Shown: piece after piece, positions 12,783 to 24,929 of the stretch | How positions within the stretch are numbered: position 1 is the first letter of the stretch | How the letters are laid out: every line of letters begins with the position of its first letter | From: Ornithodoros turicata | Lineage: Eukaryota > Arthropoda > Arachnida > Ixodida > Argasidae | Direction of reading: 5' to 3' | NCBI RefSeq assembly: GCF_037126465.1 | Contig: NC_088202.1 | Span: 88,082,160 to 88,146,159 of the forward strand | DNA length: 64,000 nucleotides | Notes under the pieces: generated by a model | Database searches by the model: none | The model's input: only the letters and a program-made list of their open reading frames with translations | What the model was told of the DNA's origin: nothing | Program-made: the position numbers and the translations under genes

Positions 12783-12985
12783 AGGAGGTGGTGGTGGGGG
12801 TTGTGATGAAAGGGCTCGCCGTTCTCGGCCTCACACAGGAGGGCAACGTCACGACTAACGCCTTGGGCGAATGTGCGTCCTGGGCCGACTTCTAAGGGAA
12901 CTGTGCCGACATATGTCTGAAAGCGTCTGAGGAAAACCCAGGAAAAACACAGAACCCTCTGGAAACGGAACTTCACTGCAGAACA
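12783..12985 (-). repeat. SINE copy, minus strand
   Basis: Read on the minus strand it has the core shared by the SINEs in this window: a CCTGGG/CTCAGACG block, then a GGCACAGTTCC / AAGTCGGCCCAGG block. It continues into the GTCGTGACGTTGCC / GGCCGAGAACGGCGAG body and ends in (CCACCA)-rich sequence. The tRNA-like head is missing or decayed. Confidence 0.65.
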
Positions 12986-15900
12986 CGCTCAAGGCCAGTA
13001 AGCATTCACGATGATGTCGCACAGCAGAGTGCGGCCGGCCAGAATGGCACTCCTACGAATCAGAAACCGAAACTAGGTCCGCTGCTCCCACTTTCGTCCC
13101 GTCGCTACCTGTAGGCATGAGCGTGCTATCCGCAAACCAGGAAATGTCTAGTTGCTGGCCATCCAGTTTTATAGTCGTCCGTTGCGTCGCATCGTGGAGT
13201 TCGAAATCGATAGGAACTTCGTCAAAGATGGCGTCCTAAATGTCGTGAAAAAAGCAAGTGTTGCCAGGGCGAGCGGTGCCGACGCAGCTTGGAGTTCGTG
13301 ACACACCCGTTGGGACATGAACAAACTTCTAGCGTGTACCATTCTGCTACCATGACTCCGATAACTAAGCACTATGACGCGCTTGTATATCCGCTGTCAT
13401 TGTAGATCAATACACACGGTGCATTTTTAGTGGCGCGCAACTGGTTGCGCCATGTGAAGAAAGATGTGGTGGTGCAACTCGCCCACGATTACTTTCAATA
13501 ACAGTATCCGTAAAGAAAGAATGAATCAATGTTTTCTGTTGTACCCACTAGAGAAGCGTAGTTTTTCCTCAATTATCGGTAACACCCGCAGTGGCTGGAC
13601 AAGCAAGGCGTCGGGAGGACAGAAAAGAGGGGGCTCCAACAAGTAACACAATGAGGAAAATTATGCATGACGTGGTGCGGCACTCGAAAGAACAAACTAA
13701 GCAGATCGCGATGTCGACGCATGCCGGCAGAACAATACAGGGTGGCGCACGATGAGTATCTGTTTATTTATTTATTTATTTTTTCTGTGAACGGTGACGA
13801 ACTGCGCACGTTCTCCGACACATTGATGCCACGCAAGAGCGTCTCCCCAATGTGTGTGTGTTTGTGTGTGAATTGCAGGTGGGATCTTAAGTGCTCCCTG
13901 ATAAGGACTTGACTGTTAGAACGTGGTTTTCATACGATCTTTTTCCTGGAGCAAAGCTTTATGTGTCGTATGAAGAATGGACGTTTGTGGTGTGTCTGAA
14001 GCATGGCGTTAAGCGAACTAGACTAACATAGGGTATGACGACTCTCGGTTGCAGGTTCCATATTGTTTGATTGAAGGTCTTGAGGTGAAAGGGGGGACCC
14101 CTGTCTCGCCTTTTATCTCTTAAGCGGGAACCGCATACGACATTTTCTAGGCGCAGAAACGCGGAGCTTTGGGGTCGTGACGTTACCCCCGACGGAGAAA
14201 CGTCGAGCCTACGGCGTTTTCTCGACGCAGCCTAGGATCCTGGCGCAGAGCAAAGCTTGTGTACGCGGCCCCTGGGGGTATTTCCCGTCATGTGTGCCAG
14301 ACTGGCATAACATATAACATGCGCGACAGATATCACGTGAAAAACATGCAGTATAACCTTGCATAAATGCAATCTGGTAACCAAAGGCAACAAACACGGT
14401 GCACCGACTATCGGCGTGGAAATCTCCTGCTTGCACTTCCGCTTGCGTCCGCTGTTCTCCCGCTATGAATTCCTGCTAGTGTTGTCATTTCATTTCGTCG
14501 AGAACGAATGATGCATGACAAGAAACGGACGACGCAGGCACAAAGGCAAATAGAGTAAGTACTTTATTTGGCACAACCAGACGAAGAATGTATACCATGC
14601 TGTCCGGCACACTCTACTGGGAGCAGCCATTTCTACGCCAGAGGGAAACAATAATCGAACAATGTCTAGCAAGTGGGATGGCATACCTTTTGTCGCACGT
14701 GCTCCTGTGACGCCAGTGTACCTTTTTCACTACGGCTTATACGCATGCGCATGACTTTGAGGTGCCGGAGGGGGTTATCTCCGGCATATTAGATGGCATA
14801 GTATGGGGACGACAGAAGTGAGGACCAGTGGGGAGACAGCACGAACGGCGCGAGCTCATCGGTCCCACTCCGGACCGGTTGTAGTCCCTCGTGCTGCCCA
14901 CGTGGATTTGTTTTGACGCGCTCCGAGCGTGGTTCGCTGGAGAGCCGCTAGGTTACGACGCGTATCTGAAAAAGGTCAATTATTCTCTGTCGCCTTCCTG
15001 CAGCAGCCCATTCCGTCCGGTCCATTTCGTCCTGTCTTCCACTTCGTATTTGGTGTCTCCATCCACACCGTCTATGCCCACACAGCTGAGCTTCTATGCA
15101 CACGGTCCTTTCCGGCCATTTTTCGCCGAGAAAACGTCGTATGCAGGTCGCCCTTTATGTTGCAGGAAAACTCACAGTGACACGAAAGGCCGAAAATAAC
15201 CAGTTGTAAGTTACCAAAGATCTGCTGTGAGGCCTGGTTTTTCTGTGACACTAAACAGGGGTACCTCAGTTTGTGCAATCTTCTGGCTGCATCGTATCCC
15301 GTGCGTTCCGATTCACATGATTGGTCCCTCGTTGATCGTCAAAATACTGAGCTGATGCTACTGGGTTTGCGAGCGGTGAAAGGAACAAAACCCTGGCTTT
15401 TCTAGTTTTCTTCTGTACTAACTCTCACGGAGTCAATGGTAGCACGTTTCACAGCCACTGATACCATATCAGCACTTAAAGGGGTTGTGAAGCCATTTCC
15501 AAACTTTTGAAAAAATAACGAATAACGAAGAATAACGAAAGAACGTTGACAAAATATTGATTTATGTCAACAAAACATGTTAATCAAGACGCTATGTTTC
15601 TGCGATTCCGCGTTGCGAATCTGTTGCACTCCGAAGGGCACGCTGGGCGAGCTCCTCCATCGCTCTCAACCTCTCTCTTCACCTCCTCGCCCGTTTTCGG
15701 GGTGACGTTTTATCGTGGAGAAAGGAAGTGCATGCTTTTCCGTTTCCATGAAGGTTGTAGACGTATGGGGTTGCAAAGAGGGAGCCGGCCACCGAGGAAC
15801 GGCCTTCGATACGGTGACCGTCGGGTACTTTGGGCCAGCGTGCACGGTCAAAAAATTAACTTCCCATATGTATGCCGACGCCTCTCACCGCTGTTCGGCG

Positions 15901-16096
15901 CAACCGTGCGTGGTGGCTCGAAAAAATCGCATTTTTAAAAGCCCAACAGTTAAAACACCGTTCAAATGAGGAATGTGGTACTCTGCGTGTTGAATCCATG
16001 GACTACAACATACATTTAGTGGGTTCTCAACTCCTCTGACGGTTCAGTTCTTCATGCAGGCATTACACTAAAATGTTTCTATCGCCCTCTCGTTAC
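12986..16096. other. No supported gene
   Basis: Unassigned sequence up to the gypsy insertion. It includes a TTTA microsatellite (13762-13781). TTAA-AGGGGTTG at 15476 resembles one end of the MITE at 43458-43860, but no opposite end was found. Confidence 0.45.
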
Positions 16097-16940
16097 TGTG
16101 ATGTTCCTAGGAAGTGAGGTTCCTAGAATAACTAAATGGGCTCTCCAGATGTGCCCATCGAGCAGGCCAGTCGTATACTTCTACGAGCATCTTCTTTGTG
16201 TGTGTATGAGCACCCCTGGAGTGACAGCGGCCGTTTGAAAGAATGGACAGCACGACATTGTTTGAACGCCCCCACCCAGAGCTAAGTCAACTGTTGACGA
16301 ACCAACGTCTAGCACGAAGATATAGTGCGGAGAAAACTCTCTTTTTAGCAATTTCCCTGTTTTCCCGACTCTTCCCAAAGCAGGCAATAGCCGTGGCCTG
16401 CGGAGGCTAGCAGCACGTAAACTGAAGCGACAGATGGGAAGAGGGAAGGCGATCACGACTTCACACGAAACCGCCGATTCCAGGAAGCCGTTTCATTACT
16501 TGGCCGGCTTTTCCCTAAGCAAGGGATGTGAGTGGGAACGGCGACCGGAGAGTCCATAAAAGGGGAGCAGCTCCATAACCAGAAAAAAAAGAGAAGTGAG
16601 GGCGGACGACCAAGACTCGGCACAGAACCGCCTGCAGCAAGAAGTCATCGCTCGGACGGGGAACCCGGAACAACTGGTGTCGCAAGGCCCGAAACGAACT
16701 TCAGACTGTGGATCCTCTCAACAAGCAGCTCGACGGCGTCCATCAACACTGTGCCGTCACAGATTGTGCCCCAAGGACAACGTCCAATTGTGGTGAGCCG
16801 GCAGCCTGTGCACAGATCTCTTGTGTTAGATTAAATTGTGTGCCCATTATTTACTGGTGTTGGCCTCGTTCCTTCCACAAACTACCCCAAAGGTACCCCT
16901 ATCTCGTGTGCTGTCGTTCCTACCGGGAGCGGTCATCACA
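16097..16940 (+). repeat. 5' LTR of the gypsy element
   Basis: 844 bp, starting TGTGATG and ending CATCACA, a perfect 7-bp inverted repeat. A TATA-like CATAAAAGG lies at 16555-16563 and an ATTAAA polyadenylation-like signal at 16830-16835, which would bracket the R region. I saw no difference from the 3' LTR on reading the two copies. Confidence 0.95.
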
Positions 16941-16941
16941 T

Positions 16942-16959
16942 TGGTGGCAGCGGTGGGAT
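16942..16959 (+). promoter_or_regulatory. Primer binding site, tRNA-Leu-like
   Basis: TGGTGGCAGCGGTGGGAT starts one base after the 5' LTR. It matches the complement of a typical animal tRNA-Leu 3' end at about 15 of 18 positions. That tRNA is from general knowledge, so the primer identity is inferred. Confidence 0.6.
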
Positions 16960-17069
16960 ACCATTGCTTTGGGGCATTAACGGAGACCCTTACATAAGGA
17001 CCCCTCCGTTAAAGTGCGTGGAAGGAGAGTGGCAAATATCGGGATATCTGGTACGTTCAGCCGGTCACA

Positions 17070-17900
17070 ATGTCCTTAGAGGTGTCATCCAAAGGTCCGA
17101 CAATGGGTCCTAGCATTCTTGCTTTCAGCCATCTCATTCCTAACTTCTCGGGAGATGGATCGGGCGTTAGAAATTTTCTGAATATGTTAGAGCAGGTTGC
17201 AAAGATGGGAGTCTGGAGCGATGAGCAAATTATTTGCATGTGCAAGTGTAAGATGACCGAATCAGCTAGGGAATTCATATGGAATGATGAGAAAGCTAAA
17301 ACGGCCAAAACGTTCGAAGAGCTCAAAACTGTCTTGATTGAACGGTTCGACACGGAACCTTACAGTGTGCGCCTCCAAAAGTTCATGTGTGCCGCACAGC
17401 AGGTTGGAGAGGACGTTCGATCATTCGCTACACGCATTCAGGTTTTAGGCCATGCGACACTTAGTAAAGGAAGTGGTGTCACAAATGACACAGCGAGCGT
17501 CGCGAATCTATTGCTGAAGGAACAGATGCGGACACAGTTCGTCAGCGGGTTGAGGGAACCAGTACGCCGATTCGTCCTTTCTCGAAATCCAAAAGATCTC
17601 AACGAGGCAGTCGATGTCGCGGCCCAAGAAGAGGCCAACGAAGTTCTCAGTAGTGGCGTAGCTCGCATTCGGGTAGTACAGGAGAGCACCAACAAGGACA
17701 AGGAGATCACAGACCTGAAGGAAAGACTAGCGACTTTAGAGAAACTGTTAGTCGCCCAACAACAAAGTTCCCAGACGTCCTCCCGTCCCTTCCGGCGTTC
17801 ATATCCCAGGCGATGCTACAACTGTGGCGAGGCGGGTCATCTGATGCGGAATTGTCCGCATAACTCGCGAAGTGTGCCCGTGGTTCAAAAAAACGAGTAG
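17070..17900 (+). CDS. Gag (capsid/nucleocapsid) of the gypsy element
   Basis: A 276-residue structural protein that would package the element RNA into cytoplasmic particles. The first two thirds resemble a gypsy retrotransposon Gag (capsid-like helical region, about residues 10-150). A basic, Ser/Gln-rich stretch follows, then one CCHC zinc knuckle with ligands C249, C252, H257 and C262. I chose the ATG at 17070, 129 bp after the 5' LTR, because the frame opens there and the leader carries the primer site. The frame ends at TAG 17898-17900, just after a slippery heptamer that should divert some ribosomes into pol. It is uninterrupted. Single-knuckle Gags of this size are usual for gypsy elements. 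Confidence 0.9.
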   Translation: MSLEVSSKGPTMGPSILAFSHLIPNFSGDGSGVRNFLNMLEQVAKMGVWSDEQIICMCKCKMTESAREFIWNDEKAKTAKTFEELKTVLIERFDTEPYSVRLQKFMCAAQQVGEDVRSFATRIQVLGHATLSKGSGVTNDTASVANLLLKEQMRTQFVSGLREPVRRFVLSRNPKDLNEAVDVAAQEEANEVLSSGVARIRVVQESTNKDKEITDLKERLATLEKLLVAQQQSSQTSSRPFRRSYPRRCYNCGEAGHLMRNCPHNSRSVPVVQKNE

Positions 17901-17930
17901 AATCCCCCTTGGCAAACTGTTGCAAGGGGG
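17888..17930 (+). promoter_or_regulatory. -1 ribosomal frameshift signal (gag to pol)
   Basis: The slippery heptamer A AAA AAC lies at 17888-17894, in the gag reading phase (codons caA AAA AAC). After a 9-nt spacer comes a hairpin: CCCCCTTG at 17904-17911 pairs with CAAGGGGG at 17923-17930, an 8-bp stem. An inner CAA/TTG pairing would leave a 4-nt loop and one bulged G. The gag stop (17898-17900) sits in the spacer. Shifting back one base continues straight into the pol frame. This is the standard arrangement of retroviral -1 frameshift sites. Confidence 0.88.
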
Positions 17931-20900
17931 GAAATGAAGAAAACGTAGTTGTATGCGGTGGAAAGAGTAGCGCAAGGAAAACTAGCGGGTACCGAAGTCG
18001 CAAACGACGCCGCAAACAAATCGCAGTAGTCAGATATTCAGAGGAGACCAGCCCGATTGTTGAATGCACGGTACACGGATGTCGTCTCAGATTTGTTGTA
18101 GATACAGGGTCTCGAATAACGCTGATTAGCGAACGCACCTTGGAAAAACTGAAAGAAGAAAACGGGAGCGAATCACTTCCGGCGAGCAAATTTCGTCATA
18201 GTAGATTTATGGGGATACCAGGAGGGAGAGTGGACGTGAAGGGTTGCTACACGCTAAAATTCACTCTAGGTAAGTCTACGTTCTCCCATCCGTGTTACGT
18301 CATTGGAGACAGCCCAGCGGTGCCCGTAGATGGAATACTGGGACAGGATGTAGTAGCCGCCCAGAATATCGATGTGCTAACCACCAGAAAAGCTATCCGA
18401 CTGGCAGACACGGAGATCCCTATAGTTAACTGGCAGAAGCCCTTTGACTTAATTGCACCACCATATGCCTCAAGTGGGAATTGTACTCCCTTGTCAGTTC
18501 GACTGTGTAGCATTAGCAAGATACCGCCAATGTCTAAAATCATCTGCTGGGCGAAAATTGCAAAAAATGTGCCAGAGGGAGAGTTGGGCGTTCTGGAGAT
18601 GACGAACATGTACACTCACGGCGTACAGGGGACTGACGCTTTAGTTCAGGTTTCTAAAAACTCCCGCGTTCCAGTATGCCTTGCTAATTTCACCCTCGCC
18701 GAACTCTCGCTGCCCAGAAACAAAACCGTCGGATTGTTTCATAGCGCAACCGAAGATACACAGTACAGCGACATTAACATTGTGCAGGGAGAGAGAGAGG
18801 TACTATCTGACGAGGTCATAGATTCGCAGTTTGAGATCTCGCATGTGACCGATGCCGAGCGCGCAACTCTTAGAGACGTCATACGCCGCCACGCGGAGGC
18901 ATTTTCGCAAGATAATCTTGACCTGGGAAAGTGTGGCGTTATAAAGCATAGAATCAACACTGGAGATGCGTCACCGGTCTATCAACGCGCTTACCGAATT
19001 CCCTACTCTCAGAGGGAGGAGATGGCTCGACAGGTAAATGAGATGATGAAGAAGGGGATAATAGAACATTCAAAGTCTCCCTGGGGATCTCCTGCCCTGC
19101 TGGTTGAAAAGTCAGATGGCACGTTTAGGTTCGTGGTTGATTATAGAAAGCTAAATAGTGTAACTAAAGTCGATCCTTACCCACTACCAAACATCCAAGA
19201 AACACTAGACCAATTGGGTTCCGCTAAGTACTTCTCAGTTGTTGACATGGCATCAGGGTTCTGGCAAATTGAAATGGATCCCAATGATAAAGAAAAGACA
19301 TCTTTCAATACGCCAAACGGACACTATCAGTGGAATCGTATGCCCATGGGTTTGGTTAACAGTCCAGCCGTGTGGCAACGCACCGCAGATGTGGTTTTAG
19401 ATGGACTAGCAGGTAAAACATGCCACGTCTATATGGATGACATCATCATCTATAGTTCTACATTCGAAAATCACATTAGGAACATCGAGACCGTTCTAAA
19501 GAGGCTTAGTGGGGCAGGGCTAAAGTTGAAACCGAAAAAGTGTCAGTTCCTGATGTCCGAAGTCAAGTATTTAGGCCATATCGTGTCCGCTGAGGGTGTG
19601 CGACCTGATCCTGCGAAGGAAGAGGCCGTTAGAAATTTTCCCAGACCAACGAATGTGCGCGGTGTCAGGGAATTCTTAGGTCTGGTTGGGTACTATCGTA
19701 GACATATGGCAGACTTTGCGAAAACGGCAAAACCACTGACACTCCTGACTTCAAAATACACTAAGTTCCAATGGTCTGAGGATGCAGAAAGAGCATTTCA
19801 ATGCCTGAAAGACACGTTGGTAACAGCACCCATTTTAAGGTATCCTGACTTCGCGAAACCTTTCACATTATCCACAGACGCATCTCAATACGCCGTCGGA
19901 GCAGTGCTATCTCAAAAATACGGAAATCGCGAATACCCTGTTGCTTTTGCAAGCCGACAACTTAACAAGGCAGAACAGAACTATAGTGCAACAGAAAAAG
20001 AATGCCTAGCGGTAATATGGGCCGTCCGTCATTTTCGGTGTTACCTTTATGGCCGAAAATTCACGATTGTAACTGATTGTCGGCCACTTAAATGGTTAAT
20101 GAACATTAGAGATCCAAATTGTCGACTGGCCAGATGGAACTTGCAGTTGCAAGAGTACGAGTTTGATATAGAACATAAGGCTGGACGAGCACATACGAAC
20201 GCCGACGCACTCAGTCGTTCCGCCTCGGCACAGATAAACATGATCACCGCGTACGTGCCAACTATTGACGGGGAGAAAATCAGGAAGGAGCAGCTCGATG
20301 ACACGGAGGTGGCAGGCATTATAAGCGAAATCAGGGAATCAGGCTCCGTCACGGGGTATATTTTGAATGAGGCCGGCTTACTATGTAGACTTACGCGACA
20401 TTCGGGTCGCAGTCGACAGGCAGTGGAAACCGGACGGGTGGTGATTCCGAAAACACTCGTGCAGGATGTCTTGAGGGCCTTTCATGACGCTCCTTATTCG
20501 GGCCACTATGGGACAAAGAAAACCCGCCAGAGGATTGAAAAGCGGTACTTTTGGATAGGCATGAAAAAACAAATCGCCGAGTATTGTGCGCGTTGCAACT
20601 CTTGCCAACTTAGAAAAACCGCGAAGCATAAGAAGCGGGCACCTCTGCAGATATTCGACGAGGTGAGCCATCCGTTCGAAAGGACCGCAATGGATATTGT
20701 AGGGCCGTTACCGGTTACCACTGAGGGGAACAAGTATGTACTTGTCTTTGCGGATCACCTCAGCAAATGTGCCGAAGCAATTCCCATTCGAGATCAGAAA
20801 GCAGAGACAGTTGCTAGAAGTTTCGTGGAAACAATAGCATTAAAGCACGGTATTCCAGAGCAGCTTCTCACAGATCAAGGCTCGAATTTCACCTCTAAAG

Positions 20901-21820
20901 TCATGTCAGAGGTATGTAGGTTGTTGGGCATAAAAAAGTTGCGAACTACACCGTATCACCCGGAAGCAAACGGAAGCGTAGAGCGGCTGAATCAGACCAT
21001 CAAAGGACTTCTGTCGCATTTTGTATCGCGAGATCAACGGGATTGGGACCAATGGATCCCGTACGTAATGTTCGCGTACAACTCGGCTACGCATGAGAGT
21101 ACAAACGAGACTCCGTTCTATCTGCTATACGGGAGGGATCCTAACTTGCCACAGGAGGTTTTCGCATCGCCCCGGGTCGTGAACTATGGCACACTGGACG
21201 ACTACAAAGCAGAACTGACACAGCGTTTGCAGGTAGCACATGATATCGCGAAGGAGACGCTAGCAAGGGCCGCGGACAATCGAAAGAAAATTCATGACGC
21301 AAGAGCCGAGGACCCAGAATTCAATATTGGAGAGCGAGTTTACCTTCAAGTAGGTCATGTTGAAAGGGGCACCTCACGTAAACTACAGCCTAAGTGGGAG
21401 GGCCCCTACCGGGTCATGGAGGTCGTAACACCCGTCGTCTATCGGCTGCAAAGGGCGGGAAGGAGACAATCATCATTTACGGTGCATGCAAATCGGCTAA
21501 AGAGGGCTCACGGAGATGGTCCCTATCCCGATGACGAACTGCAAATGATATCGAATACGGCCGCCAATTCCGAGCAAAATGATAAAGCGGCTGATTCTAC
21601 AGAAGCGTGTAAACTCCAAAATGCTGACACGTCCGAAACGTGTGACATACTCCCGTCAGGTGTGGCATGGCCGGATCACTTTGCGGCGCTCGAATTGTGT
21701 GAGCGTATCTCTCAAACCGAGCAAGTGACAACAGATGTAGATATGCCGCTCCCGACGCCCAGAATCACAGAATGTAGATATCCCCTCCGAAGTCGGGGTA
21801 TACAAGTTGTAAATATTTAA
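17895..21820 (+). CDS. Pol polyprotein (PR-RT-RNase H-IN), entered by -1 frameshift
   Basis: Uninterrupted frame ending at 21820; numbering here counts from the TTG at 17909 (1303 residues). No ATG begins it, so translation most likely enters by -1 frameshifting at 17894. Domains: aspartic protease with DTGS at D65; reverse transcriptase about 390-560 with YMDD at 508-511; RNase H about 650-770 with D657, E698 and D723; integrase zinc finger H859, H866, C896, C899; integrase core D929, D989, E1025 (35 residues between the last two, as is standard); GPY motif at 1165-1167. The last about 135 residues are unassigned and show no chromodomain. All catalytic residues looked for are present. The proteins copy the RNA into DNA and insert it into the genome. 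Confidence 0.95.
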
Positions 21821-22034
21821 CGAATCCAAAATAGTTGGAAATATGTACATAGTTTCCCAAGTATCTAAGACTGTGCTGACCATGCCAGGTATCAGAAAGG
21901 GGCATGTAGTTGTGGACATCTGTGTACAGCTGTCCGGCACTTGTGAAAGACCGACTTTCAAATTACAAGACGCCAAGTGTGATGTAAAGACAAACAGACT
22001 GTATCGTTTGTCTTCAAAAAAAAGAAGGGGCGAA
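21821..22034 (+). promoter_or_regulatory. 3' untranslated region with polypurine tract
   Basis: 214 bp between the pol stop and the 3' LTR. It contains no env frame. A purine run of A residues then GAAGGGG (about 22016-22030) lies directly before the LTR and should prime plus-strand DNA. Confidence 0.75.
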
Positions 22035-22878
22035 TGTGATGTTCCTAGGAAGTGAGGTTCCTAGAATAACTAAATGGGCTCTCCAGATGTGCCCATCGAG
22101 CAGGCCAGTCGTATACTTCTACGAGCATCTTCTTTGTGTGTGTATGAGCACCCCTGGAGTGACAGCGGCCGTTTGAAAGAATGGACAGCACGACATTGTT
22201 TGAACGCCCCCACCCAGAGCTAAGTCAACTGTTGACGAACCAACGTCTAGCACGAAGATATAGTGCGGAGAAAACTCTCTTTTTAGCAATTTCCCTGTTT
22301 TCCCGACTCTTCCCAAAGCAGGCAATAGCCGTGGCCTGCGGAGGCTAGCAGCACGTAAACTGAAGCGACAGATGGGAAGAGGGAAGGCGATCACGACTTC
22401 ACACGAAACCGCCGATTCCAGGAAGCCGTTTCATTACTTGGCCGGCTTTTCCCTAAGCAAGGGATGTGAGTGGGAACGGCGACCGGAGAGTCCATAAAAG
22501 GGGAGCAGCTCCATAACCAGAAAAAAAAGAGAAGTGAGGGCGGACGACCAAGACTCGGCACAGAACCGCCTGCAGCAAGAAGTCATCGCTCGGACGGGGA
22601 ACCCGGAACAACTGGTGTCGCAAGGCCCGAAACGAACTTCAGACTGTGGATCCTCTCAACAAGCAGCTCGACGGCGTCCATCAACACTGTGCCGTCACAG
22701 ATTGTGCCCCAAGGACAACGTCCAATTGTGGTGAGCCGGCAGCCTGTGCACAGATCTCTTGTGTTAGATTAAATTGTGTGCCCATTATTTACTGGTGTTG
22801 GCCTCGTTCCTTCCACAAACTACCCCAAAGGTACCCCTATCTCGTGTGCTGTCGTTCCTACCGGGAGCGGTCATCACA
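22035..22878 (+). repeat. 3' LTR of the gypsy element
   Basis: 844 bp, the same length and apparently the same sequence as the 5' LTR. The predicted short frames in both copies translate identically. TGTGATG...CATCACA ends. Confidence 0.95.
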
Positions 22879-22884
22879 CTACCT

Positions 22885-23255
22885 CGAAATTGCTTGGTCT
22901 ATGGCCAGACCCAGTATACCTTCCTTCCTTACCTTTTCCTTTTCTTTCTTTCTTTTTCTGTTTTGTTTATTTTGAGTTGCTTTCTTTTTTGGAATAGCAA
23001 GCCGGCATTAGCCTGGCTGGCATTTCCATTTTTCTTTCTTTTCATTCTATTAAACACATTCCCCCTCCCCCCAGTAGACCAACGCTCCGCCCTAAAATCA
23101 CCTAGTTTTTGGACACTGTGTTCGGCCCTTACTGTGAGGCGACTGAAAATTTTATTTCCCCACATTACCGCCAGCAATGGGGTAGGGTATCGCCCCTGGC
23201 GACGACGAAGCTCCCCACTCATCATCATTTAAATAAAGTTGTTGTTGTGGTGGTT
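22885..23255 (+). mobile_element. LINE 3' untranslated ends
   Basis: Two retroposon-like tails in series. The first is T/C-rich with an AGCAAGCCGGCATTAGCC block (22997-23016 region). The second has an ATTACCGCCAGCAATGGGG / CGCCCCTGGCGACGA / CATCATCAT block and ends AATAAAG(TTG)n near 23232-23250. The second resembles the minus-strand tail at 41040-41130, which adjoins a recognisable LINE ORF2 end. No coding sequence is left here. Confidence 0.5.
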
Positions 23256-24929
23256 GTGTCTGTGTTTGTGGTTCTAAACTCTTAATTATACCTTGTTCAA
23301 AACGTTCGACGATCTGACACTGTCACAAGTGAACTTGTAAATAGAAAGAGAAAAGGAAGAAACGTGAAAATTCACGTGCTAATATGTGCGATAACAGTGC
23401 ACATTCAAAATACAGCGCGTCACGGCGGGACGTCTACCAGTGTCTGAAGAGTACTTTTTTTTTTATTCTTTTCCTCCACTCCCTCGGCAAGGTGTCTCTG
23501 AAAGCGTCGAGCATGAGTGTCACGGCCTGATAAATGGTGGCGAGATTCCCCTATTGGTGCCTCTCCCGACCAACGTCCGCAACCGGCAGCGATATAATGA
23601 GCGTGGCACGTTATTAAGGGCGACATTTCTGTTTGCGGCATTCTCACCTGGGTACCAAATGTGGTAATCCGCTTTAATTGAATAGGACAGTCGTGATATG
23701 GATTTCTTTTTCGTGAATAGTTACGAAACGAGGGAAAATGCCTTCTTATTAGGCAATGTCGAAGGGAATATAGCAGTGGGGTTAGTTTTTGCGCAACCCA
23801 ACATTCTTTTTCTTTTCTTCCTTCTCAAAATGGCAAAGGATTAGTGTAGTAGATTACACGTTTATAAGTGGAGCACGTCCACGTTTGCGGCAACTGCCTT
23901 CAAATAAGCTTTAGTCTCCAGGGATCTTCTGGTAGGGTGCATGGGAGCTATTTTGGTGGAGTGCCTATATGTTTTCAGTAAATTCAAGAGCTGGACTGGA
24001 ATTTGAGCAAAGGGCACGAGATGCAAGGTTGCTTGGTGTATCAAAGGACAGGAGCTTTGGGAGTATAAGCTTCGACATAAAGAGTGCTCTGCGTGCTAGG
24101 CCACAGCAACAAGTGCAATGACGTAACGTTTCTATGCGCGCTGGCGAGTCAGCCTATGGTAAATTTAGGGTCATCCGTGAAAAGCTTTGATTGTACGACT
24201 ATTATCTCATCTATGGCTGGGGGGAGGGGGTATCGTCTATCTAAAGAAATAAAAAAAAATAAGAAAGAGAGGGCGGTCTAGGCATGCCGAGACGGCCGGC
24301 AAGTTGCTGTCTATGGCTGGGTCTGTCAAATTCCCTACACGTGAAAACGTTTTCTGCTCGCTCAGCTTTTTCAGCAAGTTCTTATAGTTTTTGCTCAAAT
24401 GAGAGCCAGGGCACGTATGGGGAATTGATATGGTAAAACAAGTGGGAAAAAGCTTAGCGATTTGTTTTGCCAGTTGAAAATGATGGCTTCAAGGATTTGA
24501 GTTCACTTTGAGTGTTCTACGAGTGCCAGACCTGTTTTTTTACTACGAACCCCGAGACAAGCGAAATCTGAGATGATGTCGTCTTCCCTTGTTTCTGCAC
24601 CCGACGGAGTTTTTGTGAAAAGGGACCACGTGTGCTGGTTCACACCTGGTTGTATTCACCGCGTGCCTTATTGCGTCAGTGATCGTGGGAACTGTTTGGA
24701 CACATCCCTGCGCGGCTCGAGAAATGCGCCCTTGCTGCAATACTCAAAGGCAGTATGCACCCGGAAAAGCGAGTCTTTCAGTAGCTGAAAGATTCAAACA
24801 CTCGGCAATTCTATATATCTTAGCGCGGTCTTCATTGTATAGACAAAGTAAAATAACATGTGTGAAGAGCTTCTGACGCTGCCCAGATTTATTACAAATT
24901 TGATCAATTGGACTTTGACAGACTTATGC
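23256..24929. other. No supported gene
   Basis: No recognisable coding or repeat structure beyond short A/T runs. Confidence 0.45.

Larger units (their letters stand above)
16097..22878 (+). mobile_element. Full-length Ty3/gypsy LTR retrotransposon
   Basis: A complete 6.8-kb element: 844-bp LTR, primer binding site, gag, -1 frameshift signal, pol (protease, reverse transcriptase, RNase H, integrase), polypurine tract, LTR. Domain order and the YMDD reverse transcriptase place it in Ty3/gypsy (Metaviridae-like). There is no env frame and no chromodomain I can see. The LTRs look identical and both reading frames are uninterrupted, so the copy is young and may still be active. The flanking bases TTAC (16093-16096) and CTAC (22879-22882) are a candidate but imperfect 4-bp target duplication. 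Confidence 0.95.

Noticed and set aside
15476..16096. TTAA MITE interrupted by the gypsy element
   Set aside because: Only one end (AGGGGTTG) is present; the sequence beyond the 3' LTR does not supply the other.
16181..16456. Frames inside the gypsy LTRs (also 22119-22394)
   Set aside because: They are identical in both LTRs only because the LTRs are; no domain, antisense to the element.
21821..22034. env gene in the gypsy element
   Set aside because: Only 214 bp lie between pol and the LTR, with no signal peptide or membrane segment.
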